In this document: piece after piece, positions 1 through 6,547 of the stretch
Numbering within the stretch: the stretch's first letter is position 1
Layout of the letters: each line of letters begins with the position of its first letter
Source of the DNA: a virus
IMG/VR virus record: IMGVR_UViG_3300030060_001830
Coordinates: 1 to 22,244 of that record
Length of the DNA stretch: 22,244 nt
Direction: 5' to 3' (one strand)
Made by a program: the position numbers and the translations under genes
Notes under the pieces: model-generated
What the model was told of the DNA's origin: nothing
Database searches by the model: none
The model's input: only the letters and a program-made list of their open reading frames with translations

Positions 1-2
1 CA

Positions 3-98
3 CTACAAGAAGAGATAAAAAGATTAAAAGAAGAAAATAGAAACCTTAGAGAAGTAAATTATAAATTAACTTTAGAGAATCAATCTTTAAAGTTTTAA
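3..98 (+). CDS. C-terminal end of an unknown coiled-coil protein (partial)
   Basis: The window opens inside a reading frame that gives 31 residues before a TAA at 96-98. The residues are rich in Glu, Lys, Asn and Leu with Leu/Ile at heptad-like spacing, as in a coiled coil. The other two forward frames hit stops within the first 40 bases. The rest of the gene lies upstream of the window, so no function can be given. Confidence 0.55.
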   Translation, partial: LQEEIKRLKEENRNLREVNYKLTLENQSLKF

Positions 99-146
99 TA
101 TTAAGTTTTTATTATTATTATTGCATTAACTAAACAAACAATTATT

Positions 147-350
147 ATGAATCAAAAGAAAAGACTTCTGAATTATCTGGAGCAAGGTAAAAAAATCAAT
201 CCTTTAAAAGCATGGCAACAGCTAGGAATTTATAGACTAGCATCAAGAATATGCGACCTTAGAAAAGAGGGTAAAGAAATTAAAGATGAATGGTTAGATG
301 TACCTAACAGGTATGGTGAATTTGTAAAAGTTAAACAGTATTATTTATAG
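147..350 (+). CDS. Small helix-turn-helix DNA-binding protein
   Basis: A 67-residue protein. Residues 1-45 read as a compact winged-helix/HTH unit of the kind found in small phage HTH proteins: basic residues with a short helix, a turn at the GKKINPLKAW segment, a recognition-like helix (LGIYRLASRICDLRK), and a Lys/Glu-rich wing. The tail carries a Tyr/Val-rich strand pattern. An AT-rich 48-nt gap with no SD sequence precedes it, and the stop lies 3 nt before the helicase-methyltransferase start, so the two are probably co-transcribed. Known small HTH proteins of this shape act as transcription regulators or replication accessory factors. Which role applies here cannot be told from the sequence. 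Confidence 0.7.
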   Translation: MNQKKRLLNYLEQGKKINPLKAWQQLGIYRLASRICDLRKEGKEIKDEWLDVPNRYGEFVKVKQYYL

Positions 351-353
351 GTT

Positions 354-2519
354 ATGGATTATCAAGAGTTCTTAAAAACAAAAGAGAAAAGCCACATATC
401 AAGCGGATTTGATATAGACGAAAAACAACTAAATAAAAACCTATTTGACTTTCAAAAATATACTGTAAAAATAGCACTTAAAAAAGGTAGATTTGCTGTA
501 TTTGCTGATTGCGGTTTAGGTAAAACTTTAATGCAGTTAAGTTGGGCTGAAGAAGTATTTAATTACACAAATAAAAAAGTTTTATTACTAGCTCCATTAG
601 CAGTAGTTGAGCAAACAAAAAGAGAAGCTAAAAAGTTTAATATTAACTTAGACAGCTTTGATATTACAAACTATGAACAGCTTAAAAATACTGATACATC
701 TATTTATTCTGGAGTAGTATTAGATGAATCTAGTATCTTAAAAGGTAGAGATGGTAAGCTATCAAGGTTTATTATTGATACTTTTAAAATGACTCCATAC
801 AAGTTAGCATGTACTGCTACTCCTTCACCTAATGATCACATGGAACTAGGGCAACATGTAGAGTTTTTAGGATTTGATACATATGACAATATGAAGTCTA
901 TGTTTTTTGTTCAAGACCAAAAAATTAAAAGTAATGATAAGTGGAGATTAAGAAAGCATGCAATCGATGACTTTTGGAAATATACTTGTACTTGGAGTAT
1001 TTCAATAGATAATCCTAAAACATTAGGCTTTAATCATGATGGTTATGATTTACCTGAGATAGAATATATCGAGCATACTATTCCAGTAGATAATAATACC
1101 AATAATCTTTTTGGTGATGTCGCTGTATCAGCTACTGATTTACATAAAGACTTAAAAAGAAGTTTAAATGAAAGAATATCTAAAACTAGTGATATTGTTA
1201 ATAATAATCCTGATGAACAGTTTATAATTTGGACATTAAAAAATGATGAAGCAAAAGAATTAAATAAAATTTTAATCGATAGTATTAATGTGCAAGGTTC
1301 TGATAAGCCTGAAGTAAAAGCTAATAATTTAAATGGTTTTGCTAGAGAAGAATTTAAAAGGTTAATTACAAAAACATCAATAGCATCTTTTGGTATGAAT
1401 TACCAGCAATGCCATAATATGATATTTACAAGTTATGACTTTAAGTTTGAGCAATTTTATCAAGCTGTTAGAAGATGTTATAGATTTGGACAAAAGCAAA
1501 AAGTAAAAGTTCATTTATTAGTACCTGAATCACAAAAGAATGTAAGAAAGTCAATTTTAGAAAAAGAAAAAAAACATAAAGAAAAACAAAAAGAAATGGC
1601 AAAATACTCTAGCAATTCAAATTACAAATCTGAAGTAGAAATAATAACGGTTAAAGAAAAAGAAGTTAAAGAGAAAAACTATTGGCTTATAAATGGTGAT
1701 TGTAATCAAGAAATAAAAAAAATTAAAAGTAATAGTGTAGATTATTCATTTTTTTCACCTCCATTTAAAGACTTATACACTTACTCTGATGACCCTAGAG
1801 ATTTATCAAATGTAACTAGTGACAATGAGTTTTATAATCATTTTAGATATTTAGTTCCTGAGTTGTTTAGAGTTTTAAAAAATGGAAGGTTATTATCGAT
1901 GCATATTCAACAAGGAACTACATCAATTGGGAAAGATGGTTTTTTATCAATAGTAGATTTTAGAGGAGAGTTAATTAGATTATTTCAGGAAAGTGGTTTT
2001 ATATTTCATGCTGAAAAAATGATAAGAAAGAATCCACAACTAGCAGCCGTTAGAACTAAAAATGTTCAATTAATGCATGGACAAACTAAAAGAGATAGTT
2101 CAATTAATAGACCTGGACTAGCTGATTATGTTATAACATTTAGAAAGCCTGGAGATAATGAAGTTAAAATAAAAAATGATATTGATTTCGATTTATGGTG
2201 TAAACTAGCAGAGCCAGTATGGATGGATATTAATGAGTCTGATGTTATTTCTAATTTTAGAAAAGCAAAAGCTAATAAAGATGAAAAACACATGACTCCT
2301 ACTCAGTTAAGTGTTATTAGAAACTGTTATTTGTTATGGTCTAATGTGGGCGATGTTTGTTTTAGTCCTTTTGGTGGGGTTGGTTCTGAAGGATGCCAAG
2401 CTTTAAAAATGGATAGAAAAAGCATAAATATAGAATTGAAAAACAGTTATTTTAATATGAATGTACATAATCATAAAGCTTTTGATTTAGAAAAAAACTC
2501 AGTTTTAACATTATTCTAA
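354..2519 (+). CDS. Fused SF2 (SNF2-like) helicase and N4/N6-type DNA methyltransferase
   Basis: A 721-residue two-part enzyme. The N-terminal half is an SF2 helicase/translocase: Walker A ADCGLGKT at about 51-58, motif II LDES at 123-126, motif III TATPSPND at 154-161, and motif VI AVRRCYRFGQ at 371-380, which resembles the SNF2 arginine-finger motif. A Lys/Glu-rich linker follows at about 400-440. The C-terminal half is a permuted (beta-type) amino-methyltransferase: catalytic motif IV FSPPF at 467-471, followed near the end by the AdoMet-binding motif I FSPFGGVGSEG at 670-680. Ser replaces the usual Asp in SPPF (typical of N4-cytosine enzymes) and the usual Asp in motif I. The target base is unknown. 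No endonuclease domain is visible, so self-methylation against host restriction, or a replication/repair role, is more likely than a complete restriction system. The stop codon shares its last A with the next start. Confidence 0.85.
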   Translation: MDYQEFLKTKEKSHISSGFDIDEKQLNKNLFDFQKYTVKIALKKGRFAVFADCGLGKTLMQLSWAEEVFNYTNKKVLLLAPLAVVEQTKREAKKFNINLDSFDITNYEQLKNTDTSIYSGVVLDESSILKGRDGKLSRFIIDTFKMTPYKLACTATPSPNDHMELGQHVEFLGFDTYDNMKSMFFVQDQKIKSNDKWRLRKHAIDDFWKYTCTWSISIDNPKTLGFNHDGYDLPEIEYIEHTIPVDNNTNNLFGDVAVSATDLHKDLKRSLNERISKTSDIVNNNPDEQFIIWTLKNDEAKELNKILIDSINVQGSDKPEVKANNLNGFAREEFKRLITKTSIASFGMNYQQCHNMIFTSYDFKFEQFYQAVRRCYRFGQKQKVKVHLLVPESQKNVRKSILEKEKKHKEKQKEMAKYSSNSNYKSEVEIITVKEKEVKEKNYWLINGDCNQEIKKIKSNSVDYSFFSPPFKDLYTYSDDPRDLSNVTSDNEFYNHFRYLVPELFRVLKNGRLLSMHIQQGTTSIGKDGFLSIVDFRGELIRLFQESGFIFHAEKMIRKNPQLAAVRTKNVQLMHGQTKRDSSINRPGLADYVITFRKPGDNEVKIKNDIDFDLWCKLAEPVWMDINESDVISNFRKAKANKDEKHMTPTQLSVIRNCYLLWSNVGDVCFSPFGGVGSEGCQALKMDRKSINIELKNSYFNMNVHNHKAFDLEKNSVLTLF

Positions 2520-2797
2520 TGAAAGAAATAATAAGTACCAATTACCAAAGTATAGTAGATAGGGGTTTTATTACTCCTACTACTACGCTTTTTGAGTTTT
2601 TAGATAAACTTGAAGAAGAAGTAGAAGAGTTAACTAAAGAGGCTTTAAGACCTAGGCAGTACAGCAATTTACCTGAAGAGTTAGCTGATGTTATAATGGT
2701 ATGTTTAAATATGGCGAAACATTATGATATTGATATTGAAAAAGAAATAAAAAACAAAATAAAGATTAATGAACAAAGAGCCAAAAATGGAAAATAA
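2519..2797 (+). CDS. MazG-like nucleotide pyrophosphohydrolase
   Basis: A 92-residue all-alpha protein. It shows the metal-binding signature of the MazG/dUTPase-like pyrophosphohydrolases: EExxE at residues 33-37 and ExxD at 54-57 (EELADVI), separated by a basic loop. The family hydrolyses (d)NTPs to (d)NMPs plus pyrophosphate using Mg2+. Phage members are thought to adjust nucleotide pools or lower host ppGpp. The length fits a single-domain phage MazG. Its ATG overlaps the TAA of the methyltransferase gene (TAATG), which implies coupled translation, and its 3' end overlaps the next gene. The substrate cannot be read from the sequence. Confidence 0.8.
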   Translation: MKEIISTNYQSIVDRGFITPTTTLFEFLDKLEEEVEELTKEALRPRQYSNLPEELADVIMVCLNMAKHYDIDIEKEIKNKIKINEQRAKNGK

Positions 2798-3059
2798 AAC
2801 AAAACAACTAAGATTAACAGCATTAAGATTTTTAGCAAATGGAATCTCATTACTAGAAGATATTGATGACTTAAAAGAAACTAATATCTATAATAAAGAA
2901 ATGAAATATTACTGTAATAGATTTATTCAAGAACTTGAAAAAAAAATACTACCAATAGAAAAAGAAATGTATAAAACTGAACAGATAAGCATGGTTAATA
3001 CTATTCAACAATTGACTAAAGAATTTAATCATACATTACAAAAACAATACTTTGATTAA
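2787..3059 (+). CDS. Unknown small helical protein
   Basis: About 90 residues from the chosen ATG at 2787, or 96 from an upstream in-frame ATG at 2769. I prefer 2787 because it overlaps the MazG-like gene by only 11 nt and is preceded by an A-rich stretch. The product is charged, predicted mostly helical (Leu/Ile/Glu/Lys pattern throughout) and has no signal peptide, membrane segment, Cys cluster or recognisable catalytic motif. It closes the first tight gene cluster before the promoter-like box at 3077. I do not recognise the family. Confidence 0.6.
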   Translation: MENKTKQLRLTALRFLANGISLLEDIDDLKETNIYNKEMKYYCNRFIQELEKKILPIEKEMYKTEQISMVNTIQQLTKEFNHTLQKQYFD

Positions 3060-3076
3060 GAATAATTAAATTTTAT

Positions 3077-3084
3077 TATATTAG
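3077..3084 (+). promoter_or_regulatory. TATATTAG box, putative -7 promoter element
   Basis: TATATTAG differs at one position from the Bacteroidota -7 consensus TAnnTTTG. It sits inside a 14-nt AT-rich motif that recurs in other gaps of this window (5143, 9093, 20303, 21017). A TTTG lies about 22 nt upstream at the end of the preceding gene. Only 5 nt separate the box from the ATG at 3090, so a transcript from here would be almost leaderless. Identification as a promoter is inference. Confidence 0.45.
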
Positions 3085-3089
3085 TTAAA

Positions 3090-3311
3090 ATGGTTGAAGC
3101 AGGTACATTAAAAATAGATGACATTTTTATTTATAAAGGTTTTAAGCATAAAGTGATTGATAAAAACAATATTTTTGTAGTCGCTTTTAGACAACCTTAT
3201 GATGGGATAACTAGATATTATCTTCATGCAATAGAAGTAGAAAAAAAGCCTAAAACAACTTTTATAAATAATAATCCTAATCACGATATAACAGATAGAT
3301 ATAGAAGATAA
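3090..3311 (+). CDS. Unknown 73-aa protein
   Basis: A short protein with a beta-rich look in residues 5-50: alternating hydrophobic stretches (KIDDIFIYKGFKHKVID, then IFVVAFRQPYDG) suggest a small barrel such as an SH3-like fold, followed by a polar Asn-rich tail ending in Arg residues. There is no signal peptide or membrane segment. It stands alone between a promoter-like box 5 nt before its start and the repeat-bearing gap ahead of the small terminase. I do not recognise it. Clean boundaries and position support a real gene. Confidence 0.55.
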   Translation: MVEAGTLKIDDIFIYKGFKHKVIDKNNIFVVAFRQPYDGITRYYLHAIEVEKKPKTTFINNNPNHDITDRYRR

Positions 3312-3325
3312 AAAAATTATAATAT

Positions 3326-3354
3326 TAGCTAAAGTAGCTAAAAGTAGCTAAAAG
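3326..3354 (+). repeat. Three tandem TAGCTAAA(A)G repeats just before the small terminase
   Basis: Units are at 3326-3334 (9 nt), 3335-3344 (10 nt) and 3345-3354 (10 nt), followed by a degenerate TAAATATG that runs into the ATG at 3360. The period of about 10 bp puts each AGCT core on the same face of the helix. Tandem direct repeats beside terS are known in some phages as terminase-binding (pac/cos-type) sites. They could instead be an operator or a leader element. Confidence 0.6.
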
Positions 3355-3359
3355 TAAAT

Positions 3360-3707
3360 ATGCCGTATAATTATAAAAATAAAGATGCTGCAAGGGAATC
3401 AGCAAAAAAAAGCTCTAGAAAAGGTAGTCCTAATAAGACTACAAAAGAGCTTAGAGATTCTTTTCAGTTGTTTGTTGAAAATAATGTTAGTCAGTTTCAG
3501 GATTGGATTGAGCAAGTTGCAGAAAGCAATCCAGCAAAAGCTATTGAATTAGTTACTAGTTTAGGGGAGTACATATTACCCAAATTATCAAGAACGGAAA
3601 TAGATGCAGATGTAAAAACAGAAAACAAAACAGAAATAGATTACAGTAAATTAGATGAGTCAACACTTAAAGACATTATTAAACAGCTTAGACCTGATAA
3701 AAGCTGA
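3360..3707 (+). CDS. Probable terminase small subunit
   Basis: A 115-residue protein. Its basic N terminus contains SRKGSPNKTTKELRD (residues 18-32), the RKGSPNKTTKE-type signature common in small phage proteins directly before large terminases. A helical middle ends in LGEYILPKLSRTEID, also typical of this family. The C-terminal 30 residues are acidic. In tailed phages TerS recognises the packaging site and loads DNA onto TerL. The tandem repeats directly upstream would suit a binding site. The 3' end overlaps the large terminase start by about 50 nt in another frame. The role rests on the N-terminal pattern plus position. Confidence 0.7.
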   Translation: MPYNYKNKDAARESAKKSSRKGSPNKTTKELRDSFQLFVENNVSQFQDWIEQVAESNPAKAIELVTSLGEYILPKLSRTEIDADVKTENKTEIDYSKLDESTLKDIIKQLRPDKS

Positions 3708-5112
3708 ATCTGAATTATATCGTATTTCTTTTTATGAATTTACTTTAGAGGCTTTTAAAACTATCCATAACGGTCAAGAACTTACTCCTAACTGGCATAT
3801 TAAATACCTTTGTGAAAGACTACAAGAAGAAGCTATAAGGATAGTAGAGGGAAAGCCTAGAAACAAACATCTATTAATTAATGTACCTCCTAGAACTTTA
3901 AAAAGTGAATTAGTGAATGTTTTTTTTAGTGTTTATTGTTGGATTCTTAAAGACTCTATTCAGTTTATTAGCTCATCTTATTCAGCAAGCCTATCAATAA
4001 CATTATCAACACAATCAAGGAGATTAATAGAGTCTGATTGGTTTATTAGCCATTTTCCTAATGTTAAGTTATCCAAAGATGAGAATACTAAATCTAGATA
4101 CACAACTACAAATAGTGGTTTAAGATATAGTACTAGTACAGGTGGAACAGTAACAGGAATGGGTGCTGATATTATTGTTATTGATGATCCACAGAATCCA
4201 CAACTAGCCAGGTCAGATATTGAAAGAGATAATGCAAATAGATTCTTTAATGAAACATTAAGAAGCCGTTTAAACAATCCTGATATAGGTGTTTTTATTG
4301 TTATAATGCAAAGACTACATGAAAATGATTTAACAGGAATGCTATTAGAGAAAGAGCCTCATAATTGGGAGTATATTTGCTTACCTGCTGAGGTATCTGA
4401 TATTGTAAGACCAAAAGAATTAAAGAAGAATTATGTAGATGGTTTATTGTTTCCTGAAAGGTTATCTAGAACAACATTAGAAAGCTTTAAACTAGGTTTA
4501 GGGAGTTATGGTTATTCAGGTCAATATTCACAAATACCATCTCCTAGTGAAGGAGGTATTTTTAAAGGTGATTGGTTCAATATTATCAAAGAGTTACCTC
4601 ATAATTTAAGAGCCTCTGATTTGAAATGGAATTTCTATTTAGATACTGCTTATACTAATAAGCAAGAGAATGACGCAACTGCTATGCTATGTGCTGCTTT
4701 CCATAATAATGATTTATACATAAGAGAGGTTAGAGCAGTTAGATTAGAGTTCCCAGAACTAATAAAAGAAATAGAAAGCTTTGCAATGATGAACGGTTAT
4801 ACAAATAGAAGCCGTATTTATGTGGAGCCTAAAGCAAGTGGTAAAAGTATAGTACAGATGCTTAAAAGGTCAACAGGTTTAAATGTAATGGAGGATAAGC
4901 CTCCAGTACAGGACAAAGTAAGCAGGGCATCTAGTGTATCAGCATTTGTTGAAAGTGGTAGAGTTAGCCTTTTAGATGGTAGATATATTGATAGTTTCTT
5001 AAATGAATTAAAAGCTTTTCCTAATGGTAATCACGATGATCAAGTTGATGTATTAGTTATGGCAATTGACAAGAATACAAACAGAAGAAAGAAAGTGAGA
5101 GCAATAGCATAA
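3655..5112 (+). CDS. Terminase large subunit (ATPase and nuclease)
   Basis: A 485-residue packaging motor. ATPase part: a variant Walker A NVPPRTLKSE at 76-85, Walker B IIVIDDP at 173-179, and the coupling-type motif IMQRLHENDLTG at 217-228. Nuclease part (RNase H-like): acidic residues in YLDTAYT (D330), YVEPKAS (E391) and HDDQVDVLV (D461/D462/D465), giving the usual metal-binding set. Length and order match a complete TerL. The ATG at 3655 lies inside the small terminase gene. It is the only usable ATG before the conserved SFYEF...WHIKYL region starting at about residue 25, so it is preferred. TerL acts at the portal, translocating DNA into proheads and cutting concatemers. Confidence 0.93.
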   Translation: MSQHLKTLLNSLDLIKAESELYRISFYEFTLEAFKTIHNGQELTPNWHIKYLCERLQEEAIRIVEGKPRNKHLLINVPPRTLKSELVNVFFSVYCWILKDSIQFISSSYSASLSITLSTQSRRLIESDWFISHFPNVKLSKDENTKSRYTTTNSGLRYSTSTGGTVTGMGADIIVIDDPQNPQLARSDIERDNANRFFNETLRSRLNNPDIGVFIVIMQRLHENDLTGMLLEKEPHNWEYICLPAEVSDIVRPKELKKNYVDGLLFPERLSRTTLESFKLGLGSYGYSGQYSQIPSPSEGGIFKGDWFNIIKELPHNLRASDLKWNFYLDTAYTNKQENDATAMLCAAFHNNDLYIREVRAVRLEFPELIKEIESFAMMNGYTNRSRIYVEPKASGKSIVQMLKRSTGLNVMEDKPPVQDKVSRASSVSAFVESGRVSLLDGRYIDSFLNELKAFPNGNHDDQVDVLVMAIDKNTNRRKKVRAIA

Positions 5113-5120
5113 AGTTTTTA

Positions 5121-5150
5121 TTTTGTAATACAATTTTATTATTATATTTG
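5121..5150 (+). promoter_or_regulatory. Bacteroidota-type promoter (TTTTG, 17 nt, TATATTTG)
   Basis: TTTTG at 5121-5125 and TATATTTG at 5143-5150 are separated by 17 nt. The second element matches the Bacteroidota -7 consensus TAnnTTTG exactly, and the first matches the -33 TTTG. It follows the terL stop by about 10 nt and lies 24 nt before the ATG at 5175. This is the best promoter candidate in the window. Confidence 0.65.
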
Positions 5151-5174
5151 ATTTACAAAACAAACTAATCAATC

Positions 5175-5315
5175 ATGAAAAAAGACAAAAGATTTAAGAT
5201 TAAAAACGAAAACAGTTTTATGTTTTTACTAGTATTATTATCAATATTTACAAGCTGTTTATTCTATTGTGAAAAGGCTTATTTATTTATTAAAAACCTA
5301 TTTAAAAGCAAATAA
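5175..5315 (+). CDS. Tiny 46-aa membrane peptide or lipoprotein
   Basis: The frame runs from the ATG at 5175 to TAA at 5313-5315. Residues 1-14 are strongly basic and polar. Residues 15-31 form a hydrophobic stretch ending in SIFTSC, which resembles a Bacteroidota lipobox (hydrophobic, then T/S-S-C at residue 28). The last 15 residues are Lys/Phe-rich. It is the first gene after the best promoter and the next ATG follows its stop by one base. Possible roles are a small lipoprotein, a lysis-related membrane peptide or a superinfection factor. None can be shown from the sequence. It was identified from start context, promoter and hydrophobic profile. Confidence 0.55.
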   Translation: MKKDKRFKIKNENSFMFLLVLLSIFTSCLFYCEKAYLFIKNLFKSK

Positions 5316-5316
5316 T

Positions 5317-5547
5317 ATGGAATATTTAACTAAAGATTATTTATTAAGCAAACTAATATATTTAGATATTGCTAATTACAGAAGATTAGGAAAGTTAACT
5401 CATGGTAGATACATTCATGAGCCTGCTGGATATTATAATGACCTACTAGAAATCTATGGAGAGTTAAGCAAAGAGAATATTATTAAGCTCCTGAAACTAA
5501 AGCCAAAGAGCGAAAACTTTTTAAAAGGTAATGCTCATATTTTTTAA
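5317..5547 (+). CDS. Unknown 76-aa protein
   Basis: Start chosen at ATG 5317, one base after the stop of the 46-aa peptide. A GTG at 5269 would extend it by 16 residues but would lie inside the upstream gene. The product is soluble-looking and helical, with the segments DYLLSKLIYLDIANYRRLGKL and LLEIYGELSKENIIKLLKL (each split by turns) and a His/Tyr-rich middle. I see no catalytic motif. It lies directly before the first attC-like structure, so it could belong to the phage backbone or to an earlier cassette. Confidence 0.5.
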   Translation: MEYLTKDYLLSKLIYLDIANYRRLGKLTHGRYIHEPAGYYNDLLEIYGELSKENIIKLLKLKPKSENFLKGNAHIF

Positions 5548-5562
5548 TTTGCGAATTGAGAA

Positions 5563-5606
5563 TTAACGATTAGTGTAAGAGGCTTTTTAATGCCTTTTAC
5601 ACCTTG
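5563..5606 (+). repeat. attC-like left site with an 11-bp hairpin stem
   Basis: GTGTAAGAGGC (5573-5583) pairs with GCCTTTTACAC (5592-5602) through 11 bp with one G-U and an 8-nt loop. Outside it, TTAAC (5563-5567) could pair with GTTAA formed from G5606 plus the sequence at 6409 if the intervening DNA were removed. Spacers are 5 and 3 nt, like the R/L box layout of an integron attC. The site ends at the core triplet junction G5606-TT. No clean T-run follows, so a simple terminator is less likely but not excluded. Confidence 0.5.
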
Positions 5607-6408
5607 TTAGGCACTTTTAAAAAATACGGCAAATGGGTATAAAAGATAAATATAAAGTACAAAGTACAAAAACAGAAGTAGTAAAAGAGTGGTTTTTAAA
5701 AAAGCATTATGCTTATAGAATACCAAGTATAAGTTTTTGTTTTGCTCTTTTTAATAATGATGGTTATGTAGTTGGGGTTTGTTCTTTTGGGCAACCTCCT
5801 GTTAATTTTAATGATTCAAATGATATTTGTATTGGTATTGAAAATGTAAAAGTAGTTGAATTGAATAGACTAATAACAAATGATGATTTAGAAAAAAACG
5901 TGTTATCTTTTTTTGTTTCTGAATGTTTTAAGCTATTACCAAAGCCAATGATTATTGTTTCTTATTCTGACACAAGGCAAAATCACAATGGATACATATA
6001 CCAAGCTACAAATTGGATTTATACAGGATTACCAAACAAAACAGGCGGTAAAGAATATTTTATAGACGGAAATTGGATGAGCAATAAATCTTTAGCAGAT
6101 AGACACGGAACAAGAAGTGTAAATGATTTAGATAAAATATACAAAGATTGTGATAGTAGAGATGTAAGTTTAAAACATAGGTACTTTTATTTTATAGGTA
6201 ATAAGAAACAAAAAAAACAAATGTTAAAAAGATTAAAATATGAAACGAAACCATATCCAAAAGGGCAAAACAAAAACTATGATGCAGGTTACAAACCTAC
6301 TACACAAGCCATTCTTTTTTAGATGCTCGAACGTAGTATTTTTTTATTGTGCCTAACAACCTTATAAACGAGCTTGAGCGACTGCCGTAGGTTGCGTTTA
6401 TAATATTG
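5607..6408 (+). mobile_element. Putative 802-bp integron-type gene cassette carrying a mom-like gene
   Basis: The segment begins after G in GTTAGGC (5606-5612, matches the attC core GTTRRRY) and ends after G in the downstream site. GCCTAAC at 6351-6357 matches the inverse core RYYYAAC. TTGTTAGGCAC (5604-5614) is the exact reverse complement of GTGCCTAACAA (6349-6359), 11 of 11, as expected when a circular cassette is opened at G/TT. The gene fills the cassette with leaders of 26 and 26 nt, typical of integron cassettes. No integrase is present in the window, so mobility would depend on an integrase in trans. Confidence 0.6.
5633..6322 (+). CDS. Mom-like DNA adenine modification protein
   Basis: A 229-residue protein of the phage Mu Mom type, a GNAT-like fold family that converts adenine in phage DNA to an N6-(methylcarbamoyl)-type derivative and protects against restriction. 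The family pattern is visible in order: KKHYAYRIPS at 23-32, VVGVCSFGQP at 46-55 (strand and turn of the GNAT core), VELNRL at 75-80, and the strongly conserved YSDTRQNHNGYIYQATNW at 111-128 followed by IYTG. The C terminus is Lys/Tyr-rich with KHRYFYFIGNKKQK at 181-194, suited to DNA contact. Length is near that of Mu Mom. It has no visible partner comparable to Mu Com. It is flanked by integron-like core sites, suggesting horizontal acquisition. The chemical product here is inferred from family membership only. Confidence 0.8.
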   Translation: MGIKDKYKVQSTKTEVVKEWFLKKHYAYRIPSISFCFALFNNDGYVVGVCSFGQPPVNFNDSNDICIGIENVKVVELNRLITNDDLEKNVLSFFVSECFKLLPKPMIIVSYSDTRQNHNGYIYQATNWIYTGLPNKTGGKEYFIDGNWMSNKSLADRHGTRSVNDLDKIYKDCDSRDVSLKHRYFYFIGNKKQKKQMLKRLKYETKPYPKGQNKNYDAGYKPTTQAILF

Positions 6409-6415
6409 TTAACAC
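6349..6415 (+). repeat. attC-like recombination site downstream of the mom-like gene
   Basis: This is an imperfect palindrome with integron attC architecture. The R-type arms are GTG...TAACAA (6349-6359) and TTGTTA...CAC (6406-6415). The L-type arms are TTATAAACG (6362-6370) and CGTTTATAA (6395-6403), a perfect 9-bp match. Spacers are two unpaired bases on each side and the loop is 24 nt, with a few unpaired bases as expected of a single-strand-folded site. GCCTAAC fits RYYYAAC exactly. The right core GTTAACA fits GTTRRRY only in its first five bases, which is normal where the right end comes from the next sequence. Confidence 0.6.
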
Positions 6416-6479
6416 TTGTTAATAACTCACTTAGGGCTTTTATTTGTTAGATTATTTTAATTTTTATACACATTATTTT

Positions 6480-6508
6480 AAGAGGTTTTATCAGCCTCTT
6501 TTTTTTTG
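6480..6508 (+). terminator. Rho-independent terminator
   Basis: AAGAGG (6480-6485) pairs with CCTCTT (6495-6500) around a 9-nt loop, followed by a T-run to 6507. It closes the 225-nt gap after the mom-like gene and precedes the phosphoesterase gene. The rest of the gap (6323-6479) holds the attC-like site and GTTAA-rich AT sequence, and I see no gene in it. Confidence 0.75.
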
Positions 6509-6547
6509 TTCTTATAAAACACTATATTATAACCCAAACATTACTAA

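Noticed and set aside
3978-4277. Reverse-strand frame inside the large terminase
   Set aside because: It lies wholly antisense to conserved ATPase motifs, has no promoter or start context, and reflects the base composition of the gene on the other strand.
5269-5316. GTG start for the 76-aa gene
   Set aside because: It would overlap the 46-aa peptide almost entirely in its last third, while ATG 5317 follows that stop by one base.
5573-5602. Hairpin as a plain rho-independent terminator
   Set aside because: The stem is good but no T-run follows the 3' arm. The sequence continues CTTGTTAGGCAC, which fits an attC-like end better. A weak transcription-pausing role remains possible.
5633-6322. 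Transposase or homing endonuclease as explanation for the inverted repeats flanking this gene
   Set aside because: The protein has Mom-type motifs and no DDE, HUH, HNH or GIY-YIG motifs, and no target-site duplication is seen at the ends.
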